Shown: positions 21,942 to 33,673 of the stretch, in pieces
Numbering within the stretch: the stretch's first letter is position 1
Layout of the letters: the number at the start of each line of letters is the position of its first letter
Assembly (NCBI RefSeq): GCF_020283565.1
Contig: NC_060060.1
Span: 20,832,001-20,896,000, forward strand
Length of the DNA: 64,000 nucleotides
From: Trifolium pratense
Taxonomy: Eukaryota; Streptophyta; Magnoliopsida; Fabales; Fabaceae
Direction: 5' to 3'
The notes under the pieces: generated by a model
The model's database searches: none
Seen by the model: the letters and a program-made list of their open reading frames with translations, nothing else
What the model was told of the DNA's origin: nothing
Position numbers and translations under genes: made by a program

Positions 21942-23890
21942 TAATTTGTAAAACTGTTGAAGCAAGTTTATACCGCCAATAACTTTTCGCAGGTGTACAC
22001 ATATGTGTGCATAATTTAAATTTCAACATGACAATGTAGTCTAATTTAGACATGATTTTGAAGTTTAATGTATTTTCACTACTGTCATGATTCATATACT
22101 GTCTGTTGAGCAAAATTTGCAATGTACTCACTTGAGACATTTTTGAACACATTTTTATTGTTGACTTGTTTATTGAAAAGCCAATTTAGACAATCCTCTA
22201 CAGAGAAAGTTTTTTTTATTATTATTTTTTTTATAATACCTGTTATAAGCTTTTATCACCATTTGAATTGCATATTATAATTTATTTTTCTTTAGGATGA
22301 ATAATTGAATATTAGTAGCTTGTCTGAGCTTGTCTTCAGATCCAATATGGGCTCTTTGTAAGTCTTTTCTTCTTAGAGTAACACATTTCCACTTTTTTTT
22401 CTACCTAAAAAATTCACATGGAGGCAGAGGTTATGAGATATGAGAGTTGGTTTGTTTACCTAGGAAGTGGGTTCAGGGTAATATAAACCCACCCACACCA
22501 ACTCAGCACCCACTCCATCGCTTGACATTGTTTTTTTTTTTTTAATATGGGTCAACTGCTTAAAAAAAATGATCTACCGCTAAAAGCCTAAAATATTAAC
22601 CAGTTCCAATATTAATGCATAGCGGCTATACCAGTTTATGAGAAAAAATGACACTATTGAGCATATTTTAGTCAGGATGCTGTACTGACTTTTGCATCGG
22701 ATAGCCAAAATTCCGGTACACAATACCGGTATACCAGCGCTATACCAAGTATTTAACAACACTGACACAAATATAATACATAATTTTTTTGTGCTAAATC
22801 TATCATAGACAAGCTTACTTCAATTAATATCTAAAGTGGGTTATGGGAAAATACACTATGTGATTGACAACATACATTATAAAGATGAATAATGCTTACT
22901 GTTGAGACATTATCTACGCACGAATTACAGGAAGCCTATTTTTTTTCCTCTTTTATTCTAAGTGAAGTCCAACACTGCTGTTATGGCAAGCATGTGGCAG
23001 TGACGTGCTTCAATGCTCCACAACTCCTCTAGAGCATTGTTGTTCTAATTCTCTCACTTTTTTATGTTTTTATCTCTTTTTCAACCTTGAATTGATACAC
23101 TGAATTAAAAGAAGTTCACGTTCCTTCACTTTTATCTTGACAAAAGCGGTGTTCATATTTTGGAAGAGGTGAAATACTTTGATAGAGTGAAATATTTTGA
23201 TCATATTCATTTTATTTTATTTTGTCATTTCAAACGAAAAAATAAAATAATGCATAAGTTGTAGATTGTGTGTGTAAACTTTGCCTGAAAAATATATCTA
23301 ATTTCTAAAATTTCCAAGTGCACGTTGTGAATCCTCCCGCTTTCTTGCGTTTCGTGAAGTATGACATTCGTACCATATAGCACTACTCTATAAAAGATTA
23401 AAGAAGATGAAAAACTACCTTCCTAATATGTTCAAGAGCTTATGTGCTAGTTCTCCTTGATAAAATTTTATGTCAAGTCTGGAACTTTTTTTATAATCCT
23501 TATAGTGCATGATGCTGCCTATATAACAATGAGCGTTGAAGCAGTTAGATGGAAAAGATTTTTGTAGATAAAACAAAATCAAATTATGTTAATACTGTAT
23601 AATGGATTATGTTAAACATAATTCATTTTATAGCTTTTGTAGATAATCCATGCATAAGTGTATCTTGATCAATTGTTTATTGTACCTTCTATATTAAGAA
23701 CCGTATGATGTTTTATTATATTGTTATCACTTTGATTTTCCATTAAGTTTATGGATGACTTACATATTGAACTTACATTTTGAATTGGTTGTATAATGGT
23801 TATCCCCCTAATATAATGACAACATTGTATTATATTTAGTTTAATGTTGTATTAAAAAACGAAATATAGAATCATATCATATTTGTTCAA
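21942..23890. other. ThrRS 3' UTR and intergenic DNA
   Basis: The 3' UTR of the synthetase gene should occupy the first few hundred bases. The rest is AT-rich with short chance frames. A stretch at about 22560-22770 (GCGGCTATACCAG, TACCAGCGCTATACC) looks like the remnant of an old repeat, but its ends were not resolved. Confidence 0.4.
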
Positions 23891-24269
23891 AAAAAAGAAT
23901 CGTAACATATAAACAAATGTTTAGAAAAAGCTCTTTCACTATAATAATGGATTATGTTTACAAGACTTGAATACAAGTGGGACGAATTTAAAATTCCTTT
24001 AGATTGTCTTTTGAAATACCTTAAAGTATCCATGAAGATTAAGTTGTATGCACCTTTGAATTTAATGGCAAAATTGAGGTGATCGTGGCACCTAATGCTC
24101 ACAATTAATTTATCGTATATTGTGCAAGGAAGACACTCTTGATTTTGAACCTTGCCACTACTATTTTATTCATAACATTTGGTTTCTAACTAGATTTTAT
24201 TGTATAACGTAGTATGCAGGACTTGAGTACAACTTTGGTAAAAAATAAATTTCTTTAGCATATCTTTTG

Positions 24270-24785
24270 AAATATCTTAAAGTACTCGTCGACACAAAGA
24301 TGACTGTACCTGTGGACTTATTGGGAAAACTAATTTACAATTATGGTGGAAGATCAATCAACTTGTCAGGAGAAATTAAAGCAGGAAACAAATTTGAAGG
24401 TGATGTGACTGTGGATCTCGGGTGACCGATTAAACTCGGAGGGCACCTCAAATGGGAAGTGAAGCGTCATGACATTGATGTAGGGGGGACATGGCCTGAC
24501 TATGGGATTTCGGTTGCAGCCGGACACAAGATAGAACAAAAGGAGACCGATGCAACATTTGAACATGTGAAGCTCGGTAAGGTCGATACAAAATTGTCTG
24601 TTAGCACAAAATATGACTTCTTTGTAGGGGTTCAAAGACAAAAGAAAGACGAAAAGTTCAAAATCAAGGGAGGCATCACTGTTGGATTGAGGAAGAAAGT
24701 GGCTGGATGTGAATGTTTTTTCGGCTATAGTGGCTTGAAAATACGGAGGGAAAGAGGTGTTATGAAGGACACATCCTCCTTTTAA
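24270..24785 (+). pseudogene. Array copy 1 of unrecognised beta-rich protein, broken
   Basis: Parallel to the intact frame at 25687-26205 but with an in-frame TGA (GATCTCGGGTGACCG, near 24423). After it the frame is open from 24459 to 24785. The encoded stretch has alternating hydrophobic and polar residues (KLGKVDTKLSVSTKYDFFVG). No family was recognised. A further partial copy follows at 24786-25190 with its own stops and a one-base loss in a G run (GGGGG instead of GGGGGG near 24898). Confidence 0.6.
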
Positions 24786-25686
24786 AGGTGATGTGACTGT
24801 GGGTGTCGGGTGGCCGATTACACTCGGAGAGCACCTCAAATGGGATATGAGGTTCATGGAAACATATTTAGAAGTAAAGCGTCATGACATTGATGTAGGG
24901 GGACATGGCCTGACTATGGGATTTCGGTTGCAGCCGGACACAGGATAGAACAAAAGGAGACCGATGCAACATTTGAATATGTGAAGCTCGGTAAGGTCGA
25001 TACAAAATTGTCTGTTAGCACAAAATATGACTTCTTTGTAGGGGTTCAAAGACAAAAGGAAGAAGAAAAGTTCAAAATCAACGGAGGCATCACTGTTTGA
25101 TTGAGGAAGAAAGTGGCTGGATGTGAATGTTTTGCCGGCTACAGTGGCTAGAAAATACGGAAGGAAAAAGGTGTTATGAAGAATACACTCTCCTTCGATG
25201 AAACAAGAGAACATTTATATAGACACTTCTATCTAGTCCACTTTGACACAATGATTATTGTTACTATTTCAATTTTCAACTTTGTCGTTATAGAATCGTA
25301 TCGTATAAACAAATGTTTAGAAAAAACTCTTTCACTTTATAATAATGGATTACATTTAACCCGATTGTTTGATGTAGTATGCAGGACTTGAATACAAGTG
25401 GGACGAATTTTAAATTCCTTTAGGTTGTCTTTTGAAATACCTTAAAGTATCCATGGAGATTAAGTTGTATGCACCTTCGGATTTAATGGCAAAATTGAGG
25501 TGATTGTGGACCTAATGCTCAAGATTAATTTATCGTATATTGTGCAAGTCAGACACTCTTGATTTTGAACCTTGCCACTACTATTTTATTCATAACAGTT
25601 GGTTTCTAACTAGATTTTATTGTTTAACGTAGTATGCAGGACATGAGTACAACTTTCGAAAAAAATAGATTTCTTTAGCATATGTT

Positions 25687-26205
25687 TTGAAATATCTCAA
25701 AGTACCTGTCGACACAAAGATAACTGTACCTGTGGACTTATTGGGAAAACTAATTTACAATTATGGTGGAAGATCAATCAACTTGTCAGGAGAAATTAAA
25801 GCAGGAAACAAATTTGAAGGTGATGTAATTGTGGGTGTCGGGTGGCCGATTAAACTCGGAGGGCACCTCAAATGGGAAGTGAAGCGTCATGGCATTGATG
25901 TAGGGGGGACATGGCCTGACTATGGGATTTCGGTTGCAGCCGGACACGGGATAGAACAAAAGGAGACCGATGCAACATTTGAACATGTGAAGCTCGGTAA
26001 GGTCGATACAAAATTGTCTGTTAGCACAAAATATGACTTCTTTGTAGGGGTTCAAAGACAAAAGAAAGACGAAAAGTTGAAAATCAAGGGAGGCATCACT
26101 GTTGGATTGAGGAAGAAAGTGGCTGGATGTGAATGTTTTTTCGGCTATAGTGGCTTGAAAATACGGAGGGAAAGAGGTGTTATGAAGGACACATCCTCCT
26201 TTTAA
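25687..26205 (+). CDS. Unrecognised beta-strand-rich protein, longest open array copy
   Basis: 172 residues from MKYLKVPVDTKITVP to VMKDTSSF. I do not recognise the family. The sequence alternates hydrophobic and polar or charged residues with many Gly (GVGWPIKLGGHLKWEV, GISVAAGHGIEQKETDATFE, KIKGGITVGLRKKVAGCECF), a pattern that suits amphipathic beta-strands, as in small beta-barrel proteins. That is inference from pattern only. The frame can be read upstream through SLAYVL to a stop near 25668. Before it an AGTATGCAG acceptor-like site at about 25632-25640 precedes GHEYNF, so this may be the last exon of a once larger gene. No upstream exon, signal peptide or promoter was identified. The other copies carry stops or frameshifts, so this one may also be inactive. 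Confidence 0.4.
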   Translation: MKYLKVPVDTKITVPVDLLGKLIYNYGGRSINLSGEIKAGNKFEGDVIVGVGWPIKLGGHLKWEVKRHGIDVGGTWPDYGISVAAGHGIEQKETDATFEHVKLGKVDTKLSVSTKYDFFVGVQRQKKDEKLKIKGGITVGLRKKVAGCECFFGYSGLKIRRERGVMKDTSSF

Positions 26206-26332
26206 AGGTGATGTGACTGTGGGTGTCGGGTGGCCGATTACACTCGGAGAGCACCTCAAATGGGATATGAGGTTCATGGAAACATATTTAGAAGTAAAGC
26301 GTCATGACATTGATGTAGGGGGACATGACCTG
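26206..26332 (+). pseudogene. Left part of the partial copy in unit 2, cut by the LTR
   Basis: Continues the pattern of 24786-24912 (GGTGATGTGACTGTGGGTGT ... GACATTGATGTAGGGGGACA) up to the ACCTG at 26328-26332, where the LTR begins. The homology resumes at 29265. Confidence 0.75.
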
Positions 26333-26889
26333 TGTCGCGGTGATTTTTGGATATCGAGTTATTAATTAACTTCGAATCGCAATTTGATATTCCACCACCG
26401 ATCTTTAATTTTATCCGAGGGAAAGGGAAAAAGTTCGAAAAAACCCTATTTATTTTAGAGAACAAGGTTCGGGGGTTAGTTATACGAAGGGAAGGTATTA
26501 GCACCATAAGCATCTATAATACTCTATAGGAACCTCTTGTTTTTTATTCTATCTATGCGCTTAATTTTAATTGCTTGTAAAATGTATAAGTGTTAGAGTC
26601 AAAGTAGTGATCGAGAAAAATTTAAAATGACAAGAAAGAGGGAAAATGTTTTTGTTGATTTTATTTGATTGGAGAGACAAGTCTCATGCCTACGTACCCG
26701 AGGGATCAAACCACCGTAGTTCGGGGTAAAAAGTCGATTTGTTTGTTGGTTTGTTTTTATGGTTTTGAAAAAAAGGTTTTAAAGATGAAAAAAAAAAGCC
26801 AAAGTGGCATAAAATGTGAGGTTGGTTGATTTTTATTTGGTGAAAGAAAGTCTAAATGATTAGGATTGATTGATGTTTGATTTAGAAAA

Positions 26890-27440
26890 GAGGCGTGATC
26901 GCTTGGTTTGAAGTCCAAGGTTTTTTTTGTGAAAATGGTTTGAATGATAAAAATCTCTTGGTTTGAAGTCCAAGGTTTTTAGGAAAAGAGTGTGATGAAA
27001 CCACTTGGTTTAAAATCCAAGAGTTTAAGAAAAAAGAAGTTTGATTGATTGAGTTTGATTTAGAAAAAAAAGGCACGAACACTTGGTTTGAAGTCCAAGG
27101 TTTTTTTGTGAAAATGGTTTGAATGATAAAAATCTCTTGGTTTGAAGTCCAAGGTTTTTAGGAAAAGAGTGTAATGAAGCCACTTGGTTTAAAATCCAAG
27201 AGTTTAAGAAAAAAAGAAGTTTGATTGATTGAGTTTGAAAATGCAACTTGGTTTGAAATCCAAGTGCTTTTGTGTTGAAAATGTTTGAATGATAAAAAGT
27301 CTCTTGGTTTGAAGTCCAAGGTTTTTAGGAAAAGAGTGTAATGAAACCACTTGGTTTAAAATCCAAGAGTTTAAGAAAAAAAGAAGTTTGATTGATTGAG
27401 TTTGAAAATGCAACTTGGTTTGAAATCCAAGTGCTTTTGT
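26890..27440. repeat. Hairpin tandem repeats inside the LTR
   Basis: The motif CTTGGTTTGAAGTCCAAG and its variant CTTGGTTTAAAATCCAAG recur about ten times, arranged in units of roughly 180 bp (26890, 27080, 27240, 27410). Each motif is a mini-hairpin, CTTGG ... CCAAG. The linkers carry GTTTGATTGATTGAGTTTG and GTGTAATGAA(A/G)CCA. Confidence 0.85.
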
Positions 27441-28185
27441 ATTGAAAATATTTTTGTTTTGTAATTTGTTTTTGGAAAAGGGTTTTGAAAGAGTAAATGA
27501 TTTTTTGAGATTTTTGATGTTTTGGAAAAAATGTTTTCTTTGATTTGATTTTTTTTTTTTTGAAGAGGTTTTGACCTCAATTTTGAAGGAAAAAATGAGC
27601 AAAAAGTTTTGCGCGTTGAAAAAGAGGTTTTGACCTCAAATTTAAAAAAAAACGCGATCAATTAATTTTATTTGAGAAAAAGAGTAGAAGATTTCTTTTT
27701 GAAAAGATTTTGATTTTTTTGAATGTTTTTGAGTTTTTGCAATAAACTAAACTAAACGCGAGGGATTGAAGCGACGTTGGATCGCAAGCACGGCATAAAG
27801 CGTAATAAATAAAATGCATGCAATGCAATTACATTATAAATCCTAATTACATTCTAAACTTCAATAAATAAATATGAATGAATGCAACCATACATATGCA
27901 ATGCAAATTTTATTTATAATTACAAATTTCCTAATCACATTCTAACAGGAGTGTAAATAGCAGGAATGGGGTGCAAAGAATGAACAGAACAATAAGGCCC
28001 AGTCCAGAATAGGCCTCTTTACCAAACAAAAAACGCAGGATCAATCATGGCCGTCTGATGGATCAGACGGCTCTGATCTAAAAGTAAAAAGACAAGATCT
28101 AAGCCATGTGATTGAAATCAAAGGCTGAGAAGAGAAGGTGTATGGTGTGCTGCAATGGACATGCGCACACCGGATCGGGTTGGGA

Positions 28186-28194
28186 TATAAATAC
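28186..28194 (+). promoter_or_regulatory. TATA box of the solo LTR
   Basis: TATAAATAC within GGGATATAAATACCCCCAAA, about 1.85 kb into the LTR. It is followed by a CTCTCTTCCTTCTCTTCTAT leader, as at a plant pol II start. Confidence 0.6.
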
Positions 28195-29047
28195 CCCCAA
28201 ACCCTAAAAGATTTCATAAAACTCTCTTCCTTCTCTTCTATTCTCTGTTAGGGTTCATCCTCTCCGATGAAGATTCATCGGTAGCCGCCGTGAGCCACCG
28301 CGTCGGAGCGATTTCGGCGGCGGTTCTGGCGGCCTAACCCCTCTAAATTCACCAAAAAAAAAAAAAAAATAACCCACAGTTTCGATTCAACATCCTAAAC
28401 CCAAACACCCCTTCCAAAAGCCTAAATCTAAACCAAACGTTCTAGATCGGAAAAAGGAAAAAAACAGTTCCAGCGTTTAAAAGAGAAAGAAGTTCAACCT
28501 TTTTCTTTGATCTTGTTCTGGATTCGTGACCTTGGTGGTATTTGGTCTTGATTCTGAGTTGTTTTAGTTCCGGTTGGATTCGATGTTTTGATGGTTCTGG
28601 GTTTTTGATTGTTGTTGGAATGATTTAGGTTGGTTCCGTTTTGGTTTGAATGAATGATGAATGATTTGCTTCTGGATTTCGGATTTGGGTTTGATGGAGG
28701 ATTTTGGTTTCGGGTTGATGATGATGTTATTACGGTGATGATGAAATTATTTGCATTTTTTTGACTTCTTTGTTGATTTGATTTTGATTTTGGAAAGAGA
28801 ATTTTGTTCTTGTTGTTGTTGTTCTGCGGCGCTGATGATTCTTCTTCCTCTAGGGAACAGTGTAATAAATGCAGTATTTGTACTGTGTCAGGGATTAGGG
28901 TTTGCTGATGAAATTTTCCCATTTGGACAAAATTGCCCTTTTGGGCCTGGACCAGGATAAAAACAAAGATATTTGGACCTCTTTTTTTTAAAAAAAATTG
29001 GCAAAAACGCCACAAGGGAAAAATACACAACTAAAATTAAAATAATA

Positions 29048-29078
<31 letters not shown>

Positions 29079-29264
29079 AAACGAAAATAAATGAAAAATA
29101 AAGAAATAACAAAAATAATAATAATAAGAAAATAAAATGAAACCAAATAAATGAGGTATTTTAAAATGCCTCTCTGCCGAAATTTCGTCAGAAACGAACA
29201 AAGAAAAACCCGTCTGAAAAAATATATATAAAAAAAACAGTCGGTCAAAAAATGGGGTATGACA

Positions 29265-29571
29265 ACCTGACTATGGGATTTCGGTTGCAGCCGGACACGT
29301 GATAGAACAAAAGGAGACCGATGCAACATTTGAATATGTGAAGCTCGGTAAGGTCGATACAAAATTGTCTGTTAGCACAAAATATGACTTCTTTGTAGGG
29401 GTTCAATGACAAAAGGAAGAAGAAAAGTTCAAAATCAACGGAGGCATCACTGTTTGATTGAGGAAGAAAGTGGCTGGATGTGAATGTTTTGCCGGCTACA
29501 GTGGCTAGAAAATACGGAAGGAAAAAGGTGTTATGAAGAATACACTCTCCTTCGATGAAACAAGAGAACAT
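29265..29571 (+). pseudogene. Right part of the split partial copy (unit 2)
   Basis: Resumes the array after the LTR and matches 24908-25214 nearly base for base, including a TGA in CACTGTTTGATTG and a TAG in AGTGGCTAGAAAA. It therefore cannot encode the full protein. Confidence 0.7.
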
Positions 29572-30043
29572 TTATATAGACACTTCTATCTAGTCCACTT
29601 TGACACAATGATTATTGTTACTATTTCAATTTTCAACTTTGTCGTTATAGAATCGTATCGTATAAACAAATGTTTAGAAAAAACTCTTTCACTTTATAAT
29701 AATGGATTACATTTAACCCGATTGTTTGATGTAGTATGCAGGACTTGAATACAAGTGGGACGAATTTTAAATTCCTTTAGGTTGTCTTTTGAAATACCTT
29801 AAAGTATCCATGGAGATTAAGTTGTATGCACCTTCGGATTTAATGGCAAAATTGAGGTGATTGTGGACCTAATGCTCAAGATTAATTTATCGTATATTGT
29901 GCAAGTCAGACACTCTTGATTTTGAACCTTGCCACTACTATTTTATTCAGAACAGTTGGTTTCTAACTAGATTTTATTGTTTAACGTAGTATGCAGGACA
30001 TGAGTACAACTTTCGAAAAAAATAGATTTCTTTAGCATATGTT

Positions 30044-30580
30044 TTGAAATATCTCAAAGTACCTGACGACACAAAGATAACTGTACCTGTGGACTTATTG
30101 GGAAAACTAATTTACAATTATGGTGGAAGATCAATCAGCTTGTCAGGAGAAATTAAAGCAGGAAACAAATTTGAAGGTGATGTAATTGTGGGTGTCGGGT
30201 GGCCGATTAAACTCGGAGGGCACCTCAAATGGGAAGTGAAGCGTCATGGCATTGATGTAGGGGGACATGGCCTGACTATGGGATTTCGGTTGCAGCCGGA
30301 CACGGGATAGAACAAAAGGAGACCGATGCAACATTTGAATATGTGAAGCTCGGTAAGGTCGATACAAAATTGTCTGTTAGCACAAAATATGACTTCTTTG
30401 TAGGGGTTCAAAGACAAAAGAAAGATGAAAAGTTCAAAATCAAGGGAGGCATCACTGTTGGATTGAGGAAGAAAGTGGCTGGATGTGAATGTTTTTTCGG
30501 CTACAGTGGCTAGAAAATACGAAGGGAAAGAGGTTTTATGAAGGATACACACTCCTTCGATGAAACAAGAGAACATTTAT
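30044..30580 (+). pseudogene. Array copy 3 of the unrecognised protein, frameshifted
   Basis: Near identical to 25687-26205 but with one G fewer in the G run after ATTGATGTA (near 30260). The frame shifts and ends at TAG 30308-30310 (88 residues). The tail also carries a TAG in CTACAGTGGCTAG. Confidence 0.7.
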
Positions 30581-30618
30581 ATAAACAATTCTATCTAGTC
30601 CACTTGGGCACAATGATT

Positions 30619-31150
30619 ATTGTTACTATTTCAATTTTCAACTTTGTCATTATAATTTTCTACTTGTTCTGTTTTTAAATTTATATATAGAGTGAAATTA
30701 GTTAATTATGTTGAAAATAGAGTTTATTAAGAAAAGAAATTAGTCAATTATGTTGAAAAATGACTAGATAACTATAACTAAATATGTACACTTATGAGTT
30801 ACTTCAAGTGACATCATACACCTAACTTATTTGCGGTTCAAATATTGCGACATGATTCCTTTCAAATAAATTGGATAAACAATAGGTATGAAGTGTTGTT
30901 ACTATTTCAATTTTCAACTTTGTCATTATAATTTTCTACTTGTTCTGTTTTTAAATTTATATATAGAGTGAAATTAGTTAATTATGTTGAAAATAGAGTT
31001 TATTAAGAAAAGAAATTAGTCAATTATGTTGAAAAATGACTAGATAACTATAACTAAATATGTACACGAGTTACTTCAAGTGACATCATACACCTAACTT
31101 ATTTGCAGTTCAAATATTGCGACATGATTCTTTTCAAATAAATTGGATAA
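30619..31150. repeat. 277-bp tandem duplication after the array
   Basis: TTACTATTTCAATTTTCAAC at 30622 recurs at 30899. The following 250 bp match almost fully, apart from a 6-base gap near 30795 and single changes. The first 30 bases also occur in the array spacers (25261, 29618), so the duplication started from the tail of unit 3. Confidence 0.9.
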
Positions 31151-31718
31151 CAGATGTCTACGATCTTGTGTTATGTGAACATAATTTGAAATCTTATATT
31201 GATCAACCATAATTCGCCGTAAAAAAATACGAGTCCGAAGAACTTTTATTAGCTCCTATTGAAAATTCACTTTGTTAGATGATTCTCATTTAAAACTATT
31301 TGTTATACAGAGAAATACAACAATTTCAGGTTTTCTTAGAATTCTTCAAAAAAATAATCTCCATCTCCCTATAGGTTTTTAGTCCTGTGACCAATGGATT
31401 ATTAATTTATGGCTACTTATTTATGTTTTCTAAACAATCACATGTTTTGAAATTGTGTTTTTAGGCGGTATAATTTCATCTAAAATCACACATTTAGATG
31501 ACACAAACTTCAGATTCATAAATTCATAGTCATGTTGGAGAAAACTTCTCCCTGTTTAATCATGTTAGCTTTTTTTTAATGAATAAAATTAATATGTTAA
31601 TTGACTATGTGTAAGTTGACTATGTCTAATAACAAATGTTATTAGTATAAGTAATTTTATTATGATTTTAATTATACTCATGCCCCAGCCTAAAATCATT
31701 ATATTAGTAGTAATATTA

Positions 31719-32561
31719 AGAGTTTTGCTTTTCACACCCCGACTTACATGCGCGTCCCCTGATATCTCAAATTTACTCATCTCGTTACTTAGAAAGCGAG
31801 TGTGTAAATTAAATAGCAAAATTTTTGGAAAAAAAAGTTCGCTTTCTATATAGCAAACTACAAACTGACCAGTTCGCATTCTAGGAGTAGGATGCGAACC
31901 TTATAAAAATCAATTTTTTTGTCCTCTTCACCATTCTCTCATCTCACATGAAATAACTTTGAATGAAACACAGTTCGCAAGTAAAAGTGTGAACCATTCA
32001 TTGACCTAATTTTCTATTTTCTGACAAACTTATCAACTATTGTAGCCTTGATACATGTATATTGCAAGTATAAATGTAAACTTGGTCATATCAAATAAAG
32101 TAACAATTTCGTTTAGCTATGTTTACGGTGTGTGTGATTGGTCGATAATGTCACAACTGCTCCAGTGGCAAATTAAAATATGATATAAGATAGTGGACAT
32201 TTTTATAAGATAGTTAAAGTGTAAACTGAGTTTGCACTTTAAATAGTGATATGTGTTTCAATTCACACTCTACAAGCGAGTAACAATATTTTATACTCAA
32301 ACTCAACGTATACGCTTCCCATGATTAAAATAAAAAGAAATAAAGAGTTCTTTTTCTAGATAGTAAATTGCAAACTGAATGCGAACTACTTTTTTCATGA
32401 TTTTTTTCATCTAGCGGGCGCAGACGTTGAGTCTGAGTTAAAAATATTGTCACTCGCTACTTAGAGTACGAAAAGTGTTCGCATCCTAAAAAGCGAGAGA
32501 GTTAGTTTGATCATTTCAGGAGATGGCTGAAGAATTTTAGGGGGTGCGAAAAGCAAATTCC
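31719..32561. mobile_element. Non-autonomous DNA transposon, 8-bp target duplication
   Basis: An 843-bp segment flanked by TAATATTA (31711-31718, 32562-32569). The left end begins AGAGTTTTGCTTTTCACACCC and the reverse complement of the right end begins GGAATTTGCTTTTCGCACCC. Inside, an inverted repeat of about 50 bp pairs 32262-32311 with 32419-32475 (GCGAGTAACAATATT against AATATTGTCACTCGC), and several CGCTACTTAGAAAGCG-like stems occur. No coding frame was recognised. The 8-bp target suits the hAT group, but the ends are not classic. Confidence 0.7.
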
Positions 32562-32920
32562 TAATATTAATAGACATGTATATTTTTTTTTCTCTCCCAC
32601 GAAGAGGTAAATAAATACCACTACAAACCATATATACAGAAAGATTGTGGATTTGAATACGGGCAAACACATCCAATTTAGCAATATTGATATTATTAGT
32701 TGGGCTAAGATTTATAGAAAGTCATCTGTTCTTCTATATATGAATAGACTATTAAATTTTTATGTTACTTTTTTCCTCTCCAATTTTTATGCTTTATTTA
32801 AGTTCTTTTATTTATAATTTTATCTTTATTTATCAAATTAAATAATTGTATCTAATCATAATTTTAAATTTGAATCAAATTAAATTTTATTGTTTTTATT
32901 AATTAAAGTGACACTAATGA

Positions 32921-33606
32921 CAGTGGCGGATCCAGAAATGTTTGCTGATGGGGGCTAAAAAATAAAGTGTATATACATAATATATTTTTGTCCTTATAAA
33001 ATAAAGTGTATATGTATGCAGGGACTGAGGTTCGAACTCTGGTACTCTTACTATTTCACTTTAAAAAGTAAAATTCTAGCCATTATGCTACTTGACAAAA
33101 AATAGTAATCTTCTAAGCTTAGTTTACTTATTTTTTATCATATTTTTAGTCTTGGAAAATTATCATGCATTCAATTTTGATCACTACTGTTAAATTAAAG
33201 TGTATTTTTGAATGATTTTTTCGCAGGTATATTTATAACATCATAAAAAGGCACTCCATAAAAAACGAGTTCAAAATTTGATTTTTAGGTCATGAGCTTC
33301 GTTACTTTTATCTTAAACTTTTGCCGTTTAAAAAATTCATATTTAATTCATCTAATGGTAAAAAATTCTAAATTTTAGTAAATGAACTTTATATGATATT
33401 TTAAACATGTCTGCAAAAATCATTCAAAAGTTTAAGATTTTAATGATAATTAAATTGCAATTATTTTTTACAAGATATAGTATATGAAAAATGCATTTTA
33501 CAAATGGGGGCTTACAAAAAAATATACTACTAATATTATAGGAATTATGATTTTTTTTTTTGGGGGCTTGAGAGCCCCCAATAGCCAACACATGCATCTG
33601 CCACTA
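32921..33606. mobile_element. hAT-type non-autonomous element
   Basis: 686 bp flanked by the 8-bp repeat ACTAATGA (32913-32920, 33607-33614). The ends CAGTGGCGGATCCAG and, at the right, GCATCTGCCACTA are inverted repeats of the common plant hAT type. Subterminal GGGGGCT/AGCCCCC motifs are present. No transposase. Confidence 0.85.
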
Positions 33607-33617
33607 ACTAATGATTA

Positions 33618-33673
33618 CTCCCCCGATCTCAAATAGAAAGAGAATGTTTGCTTATATTTGAGACCGGAGGGAG
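33618..33673. mobile_element. Very short Stowaway-type MITE
   Basis: 56 bp between TA dinucleotides (33616-33617 and 33674-33675). The ends are CTCCCCCGATCTCAAATA and TATTTGAGACCGGAGGGAG. It stands directly beside the hAT target duplication. Confidence 0.75.

Larger units (their letters stand above)
26333..29264 (+). mobile_element. Solo LTR of a large LTR retrotransposon (~2.9 kb)
   Basis: A 2,932-bp insertion that begins TGTCGCGGTG and ends GGGGTATGACA, with TGTC/GACA inverted ends. It is flanked by the perfect 5-bp duplication ACCTG (26328-26332, 29265-29269). The empty site is present in the other units as GGACATGGCCTGACTATGGG. No gag-pol, primer-binding site or polypurine tract is inside, so it is a solo LTR. 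A TATA box (28186-28194) followed by a CT-rich leader suggests plus orientation. The long, repeat-rich LTR is reminiscent of the Ty3/gypsy Ogre/Tat group of legumes. That lineage is from memory and not proven. Confidence 0.85.
23900..30600 (+). repeat. Three-copy tandem array, period ~1,420 bp, split by an LTR
   Basis: Large blocks repeat at fixed offsets. Sequence at 24366-24857 recurs at 25786-26277 (offset 1,420). Sequence at 25176-25760 recurs at 29533-30117 (offset 4,357, which is 1,420 plus the 2,937 bp added by the LTR and its target duplication). Unit 1 starts near 23900, with a 24-bp deletion near 23960 relative to unit 2. Each unit holds a spacer with a coding-like fragment, a long copy of the unrecognised coding sequence and a shorter second partial copy. 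Units 2 and 3 differ at only a few positions, so the duplication is recent. Confidence 0.9.

Noticed and set aside
24366..24857. 163-residue minus frame repeated at 25786-26277
   Set aside because: Antisense shadow of the tandem coding copies. The plus frame has the regular beta-strand-like pattern.
28494..29030. 178-residue minus frame, Asn/Ser-rich
   Set aside because: It lies inside the solo LTR, is low complexity, and opposes the likely transcription direction of the LTR.
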